Assembly (NCBI GenBank): GCA_021648375.1
Contig: JAKISW010000017.1
Span: 1-54,612, forward strand
Direction: 5' to 3'
DNA length: 54,612 nucleotides
Origin: Devosiaceae bacterium
GTDB taxonomy: Bacteria > Pseudomonadota > Alphaproteobacteria > Rhizobiales > Devosiaceae
Shown here piece by piece: positions 17,801 through 25,807 of the stretch. Position 1 is the stretch's first letter. Every line of letters begins with the position of its first letter. The notes beneath the pieces were generated by a model. That model did no database searches. It was given only the letters and a program-made list of their open reading frames with translations, and had not been told where the DNA came from. The translations under genes were made by a program, and so were the position numbers.

Positions 17801-19521
17801 TCACCCGTTATGGCAAAATTATATGGGTTTTCATCCGGGTCATCATTAGCAATTGAGATGGTGGCATTCTTCACACCTGTGGAGGTGGGTGTAAATGTGA
17901 TATCAAATGTAGTGTTGCTAGCTGTCCCTATTGTGTTGCCCGGTATGCTTGTTACGGAAAATTCACCAGCATCAGCGCCGCCGATAACGACATAGGGAGA
18001 GGTGCCCGTCAAATTTAAGGTATCGGTGCCAATATTGCGAATAGTGAATATGTTGGGATTATTGCTGCCCACTGCTACCGAGCCAAAATCCGTGTCATCA
18101 GAGAAGTGTGGCGATGCATCGCCGTCACCGATTTCAGCACCGTTGCCCTCAACCCTCATATCCGGCGTTGCAAGTCCCTGCCCTGTAATGAGAAAGGTAT
18201 AAGGGTCTTCATTGGGATCATTATTGGCGATAGTAACCGTTGCGTTCCTTGTACCTACACCAAGGGGTGAAAACCTGATTTGCATATTCGTCAAACCAGC
18301 TGCCGCAATGTTGTTACTGGGAGTAATTGTTACAGTGAAATCGCCCGCATTAGCGCCACTGATAATTGCATATGGGGAGGTCCCCGTAAGATTTAGAACA
18401 GCGGATCCATTATTGCGGATAGTGAATATGTTAGCGTTATTGCCACCCACTACTACTGAGCCAAAATCAGTGTCATTTGCCAACGTGGGCGGATTATTTC
18501 CACTTTCAATCGGGTCGCCGGTTGTATCAAAAATATCCATCTCCGGTGCCACGACGCCTTCGCCGGTGATGGCAAAAGTGTAAGGATCTTCGCCCCCGGT
18601 TGCATCACTATTGGCGATACTGATTGTGGCATTTTTTGTGCCTGGTGATGTGGGTGTAAATCTGATTGTTATGCCTAGCTGATTATTGCCTGCAATGGCC
18701 GTATTCGTAGCTGGCGGGGTTATGACACTAAAATCACTCGACCCGGTAATGCTGACAGTTGGATTGCCAGTCAAAAGCAAGTCAGCGGCTCCCAGATTTT
18801 CAATATAAAATGCTCTATTAGCATTGACGTTGAGCGCTTGTTGGCCATAGTCCGTATTTTCGGCTACACTCGGGGTCGTGTCACCACTGGCAACGCCAAG
18901 TACATTGATTTCCGCGGGCGTAACAATGCCCCTGCCTTGAATGCTAAAAGAATAAGTGCTATTTCCGAAAGCGTCATCACTGACGATGGTAACTGTGGCC
19001 GGACCGCGCAACCCGGCAGCACCGGGGACAAATTGGATATCAAGGGCTAAGGTGACCCCGCCGCCCCCGTTAGCGGCAATTACAGAACCGTTCGGAGAAC
19101 CCAAAACTGTAAAATCACTGGCATTGGTCCCTGTAACGGTGACAGATGTGATATTTAAATTAGTGCCCAAACTGCGATTGATCAGGAAAAAACTTCCCCC
19201 CGGAGCATTACTGCCGACAGGCACATCACCAAAATCCGTTCCGTCACCGATACCGCCATCTAATTCCGGGGACGAATCACCGTTTGAAATAGTTATACTG
19301 TTTGCGCCCTGAACCTCAATTTGCTGTGCCAAAGCAACACCTGGCAAAAGAATTCCAATGAACAATATCGCCAACATACGGGTTGAAAATTTACCCCATA
19401 CTGAAAAAATTGAACAGCTGGCGTTTGTTACCTTAGTAAGTATGGCCCCAACAAAATCACGAAAAACTCTAGTCAACTTAAATTTCCCCCAGGAATCACA
19501 AGCCCTTACAGGCAAAACCAA
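14860..19521 (-). CDS. Giant repeat surface protein with C-terminal autotransporter-like barrel (choice-of-anchor-D/ASH repeats)
   Basis: A 1553-residue protein. A hydrophobic signal segment (MLAILFIGILLPGVALAQQ, from residue 49) is preceded by a 48-residue extension. Nine immunoglobulin-like repeats of about 110-140 residues follow, each opening EIDI/DMRV-like, then TDFG, then FTIxNxG, and closing with NDPxExPYxFxIxG. This is the ASH/HYDIN-type pattern found in choice-of-anchor-D proteins. From about residue 1230 the sequence turns into alternating amphipathic strands resembling an autotransporter beta-barrel (MGVVHTGVDYLLNEDALVGM, GWMVGPYAMIRL). It does not end in the usual aromatic residue. 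The longest frame starts at TTG 19521; ATG 19377 would start at the signal peptide. Probably a secreted adhesin. Confidence 0.8.
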   Translation of the reverse strand: MVLPVRACDSWGKFKLTRVFRDFVGAILTKVTNASCSIFSVWGKFSTRMLAILFIGILLPGVALAQQIEVQGANSITISNGDSSPELDGGIGDGTDFGDVPVGSNAPGGSFFLINRSLGTNLNITSVTVTGTNASDFTVLGSPNGSVIAANGGGGVTLALDIQFVPGAAGLRGPATVTIVSDDAFGNSTYSFSIQGRGIVTPAEINVLGVASGDTTPSVAENTDYGQQALNVNANRAFYIENLGAADLLLTGNPTVSITGSSDFSVITPPATNTAIAGNNQLGITIRFTPTSPGTKNATISIANSDATGGEDPYTFAITGEGVVAPEMDIFDTTGDPIESGNNPPTLANDTDFGSVVVGGNNANIFTIRNNGSAVLNLTGTSPYAIISGANAGDFTVTITPSNNIAAAGLTNMQIRFSPLGVGTRNATVTIANNDPNEDPYTFLITGQGLATPDMRVEGNGAEIGDGDASPHFSDDTDFGSVAVGSNNPNIFTIRNIGTDTLNLTGTSPYVVIGGADAGEFSVTSIPGNTIGTASNTTFDITFTPTSTGVKNATISIANDDPDENPYNFAITGEGVAASPEMDITWQDNGNPVTSGTNPPDPTNGTDYGSVTVGNVVDSNFIISNNGTAVLNRGQISITGSFDFGLVQGGIPSSTIAANSQSTMQIRFTPNSTRLGVQTATVSIVNNDPNEDPYEFIIQGNSVAAPAPEIELVGLNNTPIADGATTPNATDGTDFGAQPLGSGFNRNFFLSNSGSADLFVTGPVTVSGPGASAFAVMSQPTTSAIGAGNNTLQIRFNANSGPSGTVHTAQISIPNNDSDENPYTFTVSGTVAASDMRVQGNATNIVDGDLFPSASDGTYFGAAVVVGSSTSITYTIYNDGLTNLILPDNPIVNITGTNSGEFVVTSAPASPVAPNGSTSFTVEFTPGGTGLRTALVSIGNNDPVVNKNPYNFAISGTGAAVAVPEIDIEGNGQPVVDGTMSTSPGNLTDFGSRTVGGSYPATFTINNTGSDVLALSSITISGLPLDFSFSIPSVPINIAAGSSYDLVIEYNPILAGTTSTATVTILNNDFTDNEATYTFAISGTAAAAVPDMGVVDSSNTILIPNGDTTPAVNDGTDFGLSAIGTDTDRDFLILNDGSGDLNITGLVTISGSSDFTIIGQPASPITSGSSTLRIRFTPTGTGPSTATVTILSNDPNDSPYTFDIQGNGVNANAELTSQMIGDFLGARNIMLLANQPDMSRRLGRLNPRNNGMGTASVMALGYTAQLPFPVDVQISQNLMSYAASSQSVMGIENDSYPDINKWDIWSEGTIALFDSNLGQRGSMGVVHTGVDYLLNEDALVGMRVQVDWMSQDFATTMGNVNGTGWMVGPYAMIRLDENFYFDVSATWGQSYNFISPFGTYVDEFKTSRWMINASLVGEFKSDNWTIRPTISGLYINENQDAYTDSLSVFIPGQNVAQGEIRFAPRVSYTSELDDGSVVIPWAEISGVYSFASTSANSASSLSAAMLGITGSVKAGVDYTTSQGSLISISGQYDGIGSSADSFGLKLGISTVID

Positions 19522-19682
19522 TGCCCGACACCAACAAATACCCAGTGCAAAACATCAGTTAACAAAACATTTCAGTAAAACTGGAATCTTTAAAGGAAAT
19601 AGGATAGCCAAATATTGCAAATGAGGAATATTTGAAATTTGAATAACCCTCACCGTCGTTCAACTGAGAGTTTTGTATAAAA

Positions 19683-20615
19683 ATGAACAGCTTACGCAAT
19701 GTGGATTTGAACTTACTGGTGATATTTGAAGCCATATATTCCAATGGAAATATCTCGCAGGCCGCCAAACAATTGGGCATGAGTCAGCCAACCATTTCCA
19801 ATTCACTTAGTCGATTGCGTCAAACCCTGGACGATAAATTATTCATTCGCGCAAAACACGGCGTAACACCGACACCCAAAGCAAACCAGCTGATTTTTTC
19901 TGTGCGAGAAGCATTGCAGATTATTAAGATCGGCATCGCTGACGGGGTGGAATTTGATCCCGTCCATACAGAACGCAAATTCAAACTCATCATAGCCGAG
20001 CCGATGGAACAGGTAATTATGCCGGAGCTTATTAACGGCTTGCCCAAAGGCAGCGGTATAACATTCGACTATTTTTCACCTTTGTATCAAAACATCGAAG
20101 AAAGTCTGATTACCGGTGCCAGTGAGCTGGCCATTTTTCTGCTGCCTCCCAAAACGCCGGACCTGCGAACCAGGATTTTATGCCCGTTGAATATCGTTGG
20201 GATCGTACGCAGGGACCATCCTCGTCTGGGAAAACTATCCGCAGTTACAAAAGAGCAAATCATCAAAGAAAGCCATGTGGTAATAAACATGGAACCTGGA
20301 AAAATCGTCAATTCCAACAAGCTTTCCATGCTTCAAACACCATCCCGCAGTACAGTTTGCCGCGTTTCAAGCGCTGGTGCAATTGCCAGAATTGTCGGAT
20401 CCACGGATCTTTTTGGAATGGTTCCTGAGCTATTTGCGCAATATGCGGCAAAATCCTACGGTTTGAAAATATTTGATCTGCCAATGGAAATGAATACGCA
20501 AAGTATGTTTATGATCTGGCATGTTCGTCATGCTTCAGACAATGGACATATCTGGTTGCGCAATAAAATTCAAACGCTGGTAAAATCGGCTTCAGGCTTT
20601 GAGCCTCCAGACTAG
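19683..20615 (+). CDS. LysR-family transcriptional regulator
   Basis: A 310-residue regulator with an N-terminal winged helix-turn-helix (about residues 8-66: LNLLVIFEAIYSNGNISQAA, then LGMSQPTISNSLSRLR) and a C-terminal substrate-binding-like effector domain. The N-terminus resembles the NodD/NahR branch. It is transcribed away from the giant surface protein across a 160-bp gap and converges on the MFS transporter. LysR proteins usually act at a divergent promoter, so the surface protein gene is the natural candidate target; this is inference. Confidence 0.88.
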   Translation: MNSLRNVDLNLLVIFEAIYSNGNISQAAKQLGMSQPTISNSLSRLRQTLDDKLFIRAKHGVTPTPKANQLIFSVREALQIIKIGIADGVEFDPVHTERKFKLIIAEPMEQVIMPELINGLPKGSGITFDYFSPLYQNIEESLITGASELAIFLLPPKTPDLRTRILCPLNIVGIVRRDHPRLGKLSAVTKEQIIKESHVVINMEPGKIVNSNKLSMLQTPSRSTVCRVSSAGAIARIVGSTDLFGMVPELFAQYAAKSYGLKIFDLPMEMNTQSMFMIWHVRHASDNGHIWLRNKIQTLVKSASGFEPPD

Positions 20616-20632
20616 GAAAATTTGGGCATGGA

Positions 20633-21859
20633 TCAAACTTTCTTCCCCGCCAGCCAAAAATGAGCTGCCGCCCAAAGGCTGACAATTTGAATTATCGCCA
20701 GTGAAATCCTCAAAGAATCAGTGCCGAAGGAAGCTGCCAGATTATCACTCATCAACCCGATCAATACGGGACCAAGTCCAAGGCCAATCAGGTTGACCCA
20801 AAACATAAAAACAGCAGTCATCATTGGACGGTCGGCAGGCTTAATGCGCGAATAAACATGGGACAGGGTTGGGCCAACAAAAATTGAACCTGCCGCCGCG
20901 GGAATAATAAAAAGGGCCAGGGCCAACATTGTGTCATCATAAAAATAAAACATATATTGGAACGGCTTCACCAACAATATTATTATTGCAACAAATTTTA
21001 GAGGCCAGGTTTTATCTTGCGCACCAAGTCTGTCTGCGCTCACCCCGCCAGCCCATGTGCCCAACGCCCCAAAAATTCCAATCACAATTGCCAGATATAT
21101 TCCGGCTTGAGCAACACTTAAAGAATGGGAGCGAATAAGATATGTGGCGACCCATGCAACTGTACCAAATCCAACAATTGCGGTTAAGGAAGCACCAATA
21201 ATTGCGTGCTTAATACTGGCGTCGGTAACAAATAATTTAAGTACTGCCCCAAAATTTGCCCGTTGATAATTGGTGCCCTTCATTGAACCAAGAGGCTCTT
21301 TAAGTCTTAGCATCCACAACGCCAATAACAGCCCCAAAACCCCGGCAAGTAAAAACGCGAACCGCCAGCCAAATCTTGCAGCTATTATTCCACCAACCAA
21401 AAATGCAAGAAATAGACCTATGTTGGCCCCGGCTGAATAAAATGCCAGCGCACCGGCACGTTTTTCTTTCGGATAGGCCTCAGAAATCATTGAATGGGAT
21501 GGCGGCACACAACCAGCCTCTCCAACACCAACCCCGACACGGGCAATAAATAATGTAAGAAAACTGTTCGCCAGGCCCATCATCGCCGTCATGGCGCTCC
21601 AAATAGTTAAGGCGCCAGTTACCATGATTTTTCTGTTTCCCGGCCGCACCAGTTTGGCCACAGGAAACCCCAACACCACATATATAATGGCAAACGCAAT
21701 GCCCGAAAGCATGCCTAATTGCAAATCGGAAAGTTGAAATTCCATACCGATTTCATTCAGTGTAATCGCTAAAATTTGCCGATCAAGATGCGATAGGGCA
21801 AATGCTGCCGTTAGTGAAATCAGCAAAATTCGATTTTGATTTTGATTTTTCTGCACCAA
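20633..21859 (-). CDS. MFS transporter
   Basis: A 408-residue inner-membrane carrier with about 12 hydrophobic helices. Major-facilitator signs include the DRQILAITLNEIG segment in helix 1, GFPVAKLVRPGNRK after helix 2 and RVGVGVGEAG in helix 4. It resembles the spinster-like/hexuronate-type branch of MFS. No ATG fits the start: TTG 21859 or GTG 21856 follow a G-rich stretch that can act as ribosome-binding site. The N-terminus QKNQNQNR comes from a small sequence repeat. It converges on the LysR gene with 17 bases between them. Substrate unknown. Confidence 0.85.
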   Translation of the reverse strand: MVQKNQNQNRILLISLTAAFALSHLDRQILAITLNEIGMEFQLSDLQLGMLSGIAFAIIYVVLGFPVAKLVRPGNRKIMVTGALTIWSAMTAMMGLANSFLTLFIARVGVGVGEAGCVPPSHSMISEAYPKEKRAGALAFYSAGANIGLFLAFLVGGIIAARFGWRFAFLLAGVLGLLLALWMLRLKEPLGSMKGTNYQRANFGAVLKLFVTDASIKHAIIGASLTAIVGFGTVAWVATYLIRSHSLSVAQAGIYLAIVIGIFGALGTWAGGVSADRLGAQDKTWPLKFVAIIILLVKPFQYMFYFYDDTMLALALFIIPAAAGSIFVGPTLSHVYSRIKPADRPMMTAVFMFWVNLIGLGLGPVLIGLMSDNLAASFGTDSLRISLAIIQIVSLWAAAHFWLAGKKV

Positions 21860-22198
21860 CGCGCCCCCCCGGTTGCATCAATTCCTCAAGCTTTGCACTA
21901 AAACATTGTTGGATAGCGTTTAACAACCCTGAAACTTTTTTTAAAAAATTCCAGGGTGACAGGTTAAAACCAATAATTCTTGCTGCCTGGAAGCCGGTTT
22001 GGTGTTGCTTATCGTTATTTTATCAGAGATGGATTTCGCAACACAGACAAAAACCTAAATCCGCTCTTAAAATCCATTAAATTTAAAAAAGCATTCGGTT
22101 TTGGTGATCATGACAAGAAATAAGGTTTTGATGCAGCGCCAAGATACTGATACTAGAACAGTTAAAATAAAAACTTTAGTATTTTTCAGGGCTGCATT
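21860..22198. other. AT-rich intergenic region with one palindrome
   Basis: A divergent promoter region between the MFS and the epimerase/transferase fusion genes; no gene is supported. It contains a 30-bp imperfect palindrome (21927-21956: CCCTG arm, run of T then A, TTCCAGGG arm) that could be an operator or a bidirectional terminator-like hairpin. Nothing else recognised. Confidence 0.5.
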
Positions 22199-23398
22199 AT
22201 GGGCATAATAATTACCGGTGCTTCGGGTTTTGTTGGTCGCAATATTATTCCTTCACTTATAAATTCAAAAGAAGATTTATTGCTTGTTGGTCGCAACAGG
22301 GAAAGGTTGCAAGAGCTATTTCCAAACACACAAATTGCTGATTACGATAATCTTGAAGTTGGCGCCAAAGGTTACGATACCCTGATTCATTTGGCCGTTC
22401 GCAATAATGATAAATCGGGTGAAATCAGTGATTTTAGAGACGTAAACGTTAAGCATCTCAAGACCGTTATTAATTCAGCGAAGGCTGCCGGTGTAAAAAC
22501 AATTATTTATCCGACAAGCTTACACGCCAGTGAAAAAAACAACACCTCCCCATATGCCATAAGCAAACGAGAAGCTGGGGAACTGCTTTCAAAGATTGAT
22601 GATATCGCAATTGTCAAACTTCGATTACCGATAGTTTATGGGACAACTTATACAGGTAAATTAAAAGCACTTTTACGAATTCCAGCTTTTCTGCGCCCGT
22701 TTATTTTCAAATTGCTGGCCTCATTCAAACCGACGGTACATGTGGATCTTGTGGCCAATGCAATCCAAAACAATAAGAACACGCAAAAAACTATTGAGCT
22801 AGTGTTAACTGACCGACAGGCAGGAAACTGGATTTATGCCACAGCCAAGCGAGCAATGGATCTAGGGTTTGCTGTTTTTGTAAGCTTTTTTTTAAGTTGG
22901 CTTCTGGCAGCTACCTGGGTGGCTATTAAACTGACATCACCTGGGCCGGGAATTTTTACACAGCAACGTGTAGGAAAGGGTGGCAAACTATTCACCTGCT
23001 ATAAATTTCGGACAATGCACATTGGCACAAAACAAGTTGGTACGCATGAGGTTGCGCCAAACAGCATTACAAAAACTGGCAACTTTCTTAGGAAAACAAA
23101 AATTGATGAATTGCCACAAATCTGGAACATTTACAAAAACGAGTTAAGCCTTATTGGCCCCCGTCCCTGTCTACCAGTGCAAAAAGATCTGATTGCAGAA
23201 AGAAAAAAACTTGGTATTTTTGACATCAAGGGTGGAATTACTGGATGGGCACAAATTCACGGGGTGGATATGAGCAACCCAAAACGATTATCCAAATGGG
23301 ATGCTGAATATTATGATCTACGCAGCATTATCCTGGATATAAAAATTCTTGTTGCGACAATGACCGGTCGAGGACAAGGCGACAAAGTACGCAAATAA
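22199..23398 (+). CDS. Fusion: NAD-dependent epimerase/dehydratase domain + bacterial sugar (glycosyl-1-phosphate) transferase
   Basis: A 399-residue two-domain protein. Residues 1-205 are a short extended-SDR domain (ITGASGFVGRNII at 4-16 for NAD binding, YAIS-K-REAG for the catalytic Tyr-x3-Lys). From about residue 215 a WcaJ/PglC-type phosphoglycosyl transferase begins: membrane helix (AMDLGFAVFVSFFLSWLLAA), then CYKFRTMH, KTKIDELPQIWNI, LIGPRPCLP and GITGWAQIHG. The transferase would load a sugar-1-phosphate onto undecaprenyl phosphate to start capsule or exopolysaccharide synthesis; the epimerase probably makes that sugar. It stands alone with no other glycan genes in the window. Confidence 0.88.
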   Translation: MGIIITGASGFVGRNIIPSLINSKEDLLLVGRNRERLQELFPNTQIADYDNLEVGAKGYDTLIHLAVRNNDKSGEISDFRDVNVKHLKTVINSAKAAGVKTIIYPTSLHASEKNNTSPYAISKREAGELLSKIDDIAIVKLRLPIVYGTTYTGKLKALLRIPAFLRPFIFKLLASFKPTVHVDLVANAIQNNKNTQKTIELVLTDRQAGNWIYATAKRAMDLGFAVFVSFFLSWLLAATWVAIKLTSPGPGIFTQQRVGKGGKLFTCYKFRTMHIGTKQVGTHEVAPNSITKTGNFLRKTKIDELPQIWNIYKNELSLIGPRPCLPVQKDLIAERKKLGIFDIKGGITGWAQIHGVDMSNPKRLSKWDAEYYDLRSIILDIKILVATMTGRGQGDKVRK

Positions 23399-23400
23399 CA

Positions 23401-23463
23401 GGGGCAATCAAACAAGCTGCGGCCACTGTTGCATTTGAGATTTTTGTTTGGCCTTGTGCCCCC
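23401..23463. terminator. Possible bidirectional hairpin between convergent genes
   Basis: GGGGCA (23401-23406) and CAAACAA (23409-23415) can pair with TTGTTTG (23444-23450) and TGCCCC (23457-23462), leaving internal unpaired bases. It lies between the convergent fusion and metalloprotease genes. No clear T-tract. Confidence 0.3.
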
Positions 23464-23472
23464 ACTTACGCT

Positions 23473-25077
23473 TTAGAACACAAAGTCCGCTGCATCGATA
23501 TCTGAAGCTACTCCGATAAGCGTAATGGAGCCATCCGGCGTGGTAAGGACCGCATTACCTGCTACATATGTAACAGTTATATCGCCAAAACTGTTAACCT
23601 GACTATTGCCGGAAAAATCAATCACATCCTCAAAGCCGGAACCGGTATCCTGCCAGTCATTAATAACATCGCCACCAAAATCATCATCAAATACAAATGT
23701 ATCATTGCCAGCACCACCAGTAAGCGTGTCATTGCCAGCACCGCCGGTGAGAACATTATCATTGGCATCACCGGTTAATCTGTCATCAAAAGCTGAGCCG
23801 ATAAGGTTTTCAATGCTATTCAGATAATTAATTGGCCGCCAGGTTCCAGTGGTAAGATCACCAGCATCTGTGGTCCAGCCATCAATGCCGCCAAAGGCCA
23901 TATCAACCCAGACCGCTGAGCCAAACTGTGAATAATCGGCTGTATCTGTTCCCCCATCACCATTGAGAGTATCAAGGTCGCCAATATCACTGGTTGCAAG
24001 GCGCAATATATCATTGCCATCGCCGCCATTTAATATGTCATTGCCAGCCCCGCCGGTAAGAGTGTTTGCAACCCCGTTGCCAATAATTGTATCATTAAAC
24101 TGGGTGCCAATCGCATTTTCGATTATCGTGCCAAATGCTATGCCGATATTATTTGTCATGCCATTTGTTGAAGAATATTGGCCCTCTCGCAAATCTATTA
24201 CTGAGCTGGTGCGGGCCGTTGAAGAATAGGTGTCTATCGTGCCATCTGGATTATAATTAAAAAACATCTGAGTTGCGACATTATCCCCAGACATATCAAG
24301 CGTGTCGATGCCACCAGCATCATAGATAGTTAGAGCCGGTGCTGTGTTATTGGTAAAATCATAGACCCCGCTAATTCCAGCAGTGGCATTGTAACCATAA
24401 GAAGTATCGGTGGCACGGGTCGTTGTATTCAAAGAATAACCACCGAACTGACCGTTAAATGATCCTTCGGTTAGGGCAAGAATGTCATAGACCATCGCCG
24501 TTTGCGGGTATATAAATTGCCCTGCCGCTACATCAAAAAAAATGGACCCGGAGCCGTCTTCTTCAGGTTCAAAATATGACATCACTGAATAACGACGCGT
24601 GTCCTGTAATAATTCAGCATCAGCCAGATAGGTAATTGGTCCGCCGCCAGCATTATAATCACCTGGATGTTCCAGTCCAAGTACGTGCCCCAGCTCATGG
24701 GCGATGGTCATAACACCATAGGAACCAATGGAAAGATTTGCACTTTGATTACTTGCCCACGATTGATCAAAGAATACATTAACGCTGCTAAAAACACTTC
24801 CCGCCCCCCAGGATTGGCTGGCATAGGTGCCATCGCCTGATGAACCATTGAATGTAACGTCTGCTGCCCCTGCGACCAGCACAAAGTCAATATTCAATAC
24901 TTCCTCTATCACCTCAATTGCGGCGGTGATCCATGCTTCCTGCACCCCGTCTAAACTATTGCCCGCAGTACTGAAATTATCGAAAGAATACGTAACTGTT
25001 GCAGTGTTCCAATGCAGACCATCGCGAGTGAGCTGATCAGCTATTTGCTGGTCAGTGAAGGGAGCAGGATGGCCCAT
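23473..25077 (-). CDS. Serralysin-like M10 zinc metalloprotease with RTX repeats
   Basis: A 534-residue secreted protease. Zinc motif HELGHVLGLEH (127-137, ligands His127, His131, His137; Glu128 base) and Met-turn SVMSYF (Met166) define the metzincin M10 group. RTX calcium-binding nonapeptides (LTGGAGNDILNGGDGNDIL; a second cluster with GGAGNDTF) follow in the C-terminal half, and the chain ends DAADFVF, as type I secretion signals do. No N-terminal signal peptide is present, in keeping with export by an ABC/MFP/TolC system, none of which lies in the window. GGAGAC precedes the ATG. Confidence 0.92.
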   Translation of the reverse strand: MGHPAPFTDQQIADQLTRDGLHWNTATVTYSFDNFSTAGNSLDGVQEAWITAAIEVIEEVLNIDFVLVAGAADVTFNGSSGDGTYASQSWGAGSVFSSVNVFFDQSWASNQSANLSIGSYGVMTIAHELGHVLGLEHPGDYNAGGGPITYLADAELLQDTRRYSVMSYFEPEEDGSGSIFFDVAAGQFIYPQTAMVYDILALTEGSFNGQFGGYSLNTTTRATDTSYGYNATAGISGVYDFTNNTAPALTIYDAGGIDTLDMSGDNVATQMFFNYNPDGTIDTYSSTARTSSVIDLREGQYSSTNGMTNNIGIAFGTIIENAIGTQFNDTIIGNGVANTLTGGAGNDILNGGDGNDILRLATSDIGDLDTLNGDGGTDTADYSQFGSAVWVDMAFGGIDGWTTDAGDLTTGTWRPINYLNSIENLIGSAFDDRLTGDANDNVLTGGAGNDTLTGGAGNDTFVFDDDFGGDVINDWQDTGSGFEDVIDFSGNSQVNSFGDITVTYVAGNAVLTTPDGSITLIGVASDIDAADFVF

Positions 25078-25122
25078 TATTAGTCTCCAGTTTAAAAAAA
25101 CTTACCATTCAAGAATATATAG

Positions 25123-25602
25123 CTATATGTTAATACTGTCTAGTAAATCGGCAACAAAGCCGCGCTCAGTCTCAATAGTATCTTCGCTACATATAAATTC
25201 GAGTGCATCTGCGCTTTGAGATCTGTCGACTCCGCGCATTGGTCGTGAATTACCCCATGTCAGTTGAGCATTTATGGTATCATCACCAATCTGCTCAAAC
25301 ACAGCCTCAATCCAGAAGTAGCCCAGTCTGACCGGCCCCCCGGAAACAGAAAAATCCGGTCTTGCCTCATCATTACGCACAGTAGGGAACCCAAATTTTT
25401 TTTCTGTGGCGTTGATAAGGAGGTTACAAATGCGTTCCTTTGTTTCACCGTCAAAAATCTCGCCTTTAAAAACGCACGCTACCTCAACATTTCTGACCCC
25501 GATAAGAAGTGGATTTTGCATAGTTTGACCATAAGCAATTGTTGTAAAAAACAGAAAAATTATAGACGCTATGAATTTAAGTGCCGTGGAAACTGGGGGC
25601 AT
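25123..25602 (-). CDS. Small secreted protein of unknown function
   Basis: A 159-residue protein with a clear signal peptide (FIASIIFLFFTTIAYGQ, cleavage near residue 25) and AGGAG before the ATG. The mature part contains two or three Cys and no motif I recognise. It lies 45 bp upstream of the metalloprotease gene on the same strand, so it could be co-transcribed. A protease inhibitor or accessory protein is conceivable, but nothing in the sequence shows it. Confidence 0.7.
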   Translation of the reverse strand: MPPVSTALKFIASIIFLFFTTIAYGQTMQNPLLIGVRNVEVACVFKGEIFDGETKERICNLLINATEKKFGFPTVRNDEARPDFSVSGGPVRLGYFWIEAVFEQIGDDTINAQLTWGNSRPMRGVDRSQSADALEFICSEDTIETERGFVADLLDSINI

Positions 25603-25740
25603 TTATCAATCGCTCCTAAACTTTTATCGCACAGGTTACCCTGAATTGTTTATCTTTAAAAGGTGCTGACATTCCGTAGCGTAACTATAGCGTGAGCTAC
25701 AACTCATCTGTTGGCACACCCCATAAGTTTATGTACTGCT

Positions 25741-25755
25741 TAGGGGCAGGACCTA
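25741..25755. repeat. TAGG...CCTA quasi-palindrome, copy 4 (intergenic)
   Basis: TAGGGGCAGGACCTA, the exact reverse complement of copy 1. Unlike most copies it is not at a recognisable stop codon; it lies 67 bp upstream of the metal ATPase start. Confidence 0.65.
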
Positions 25756-25807
25756 AGTTCTGGCAGCTGCTGATTGATAAATTTGAACTTAATAAAGAGG
25801 CCAAAAA

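Noticed and set aside
15900..19300. The repeated DNA blocks as a mobile or satellite element
   Set aside because: They are the coding sequence of the nine protein repeats, diverged and in frame.
21802..22080. A 92-codon open frame overlapping the start of the MFS gene
   Set aside because: It is antisense to the MFS start and shows low-complexity composition without motifs.
23600..24100. RTX nonapeptide-coding tandem DNA as a CRISPR-like array
   Set aside because: The periodicity is in-frame 27-base glycine/aspartate repeats of the protease, without unique spacers.
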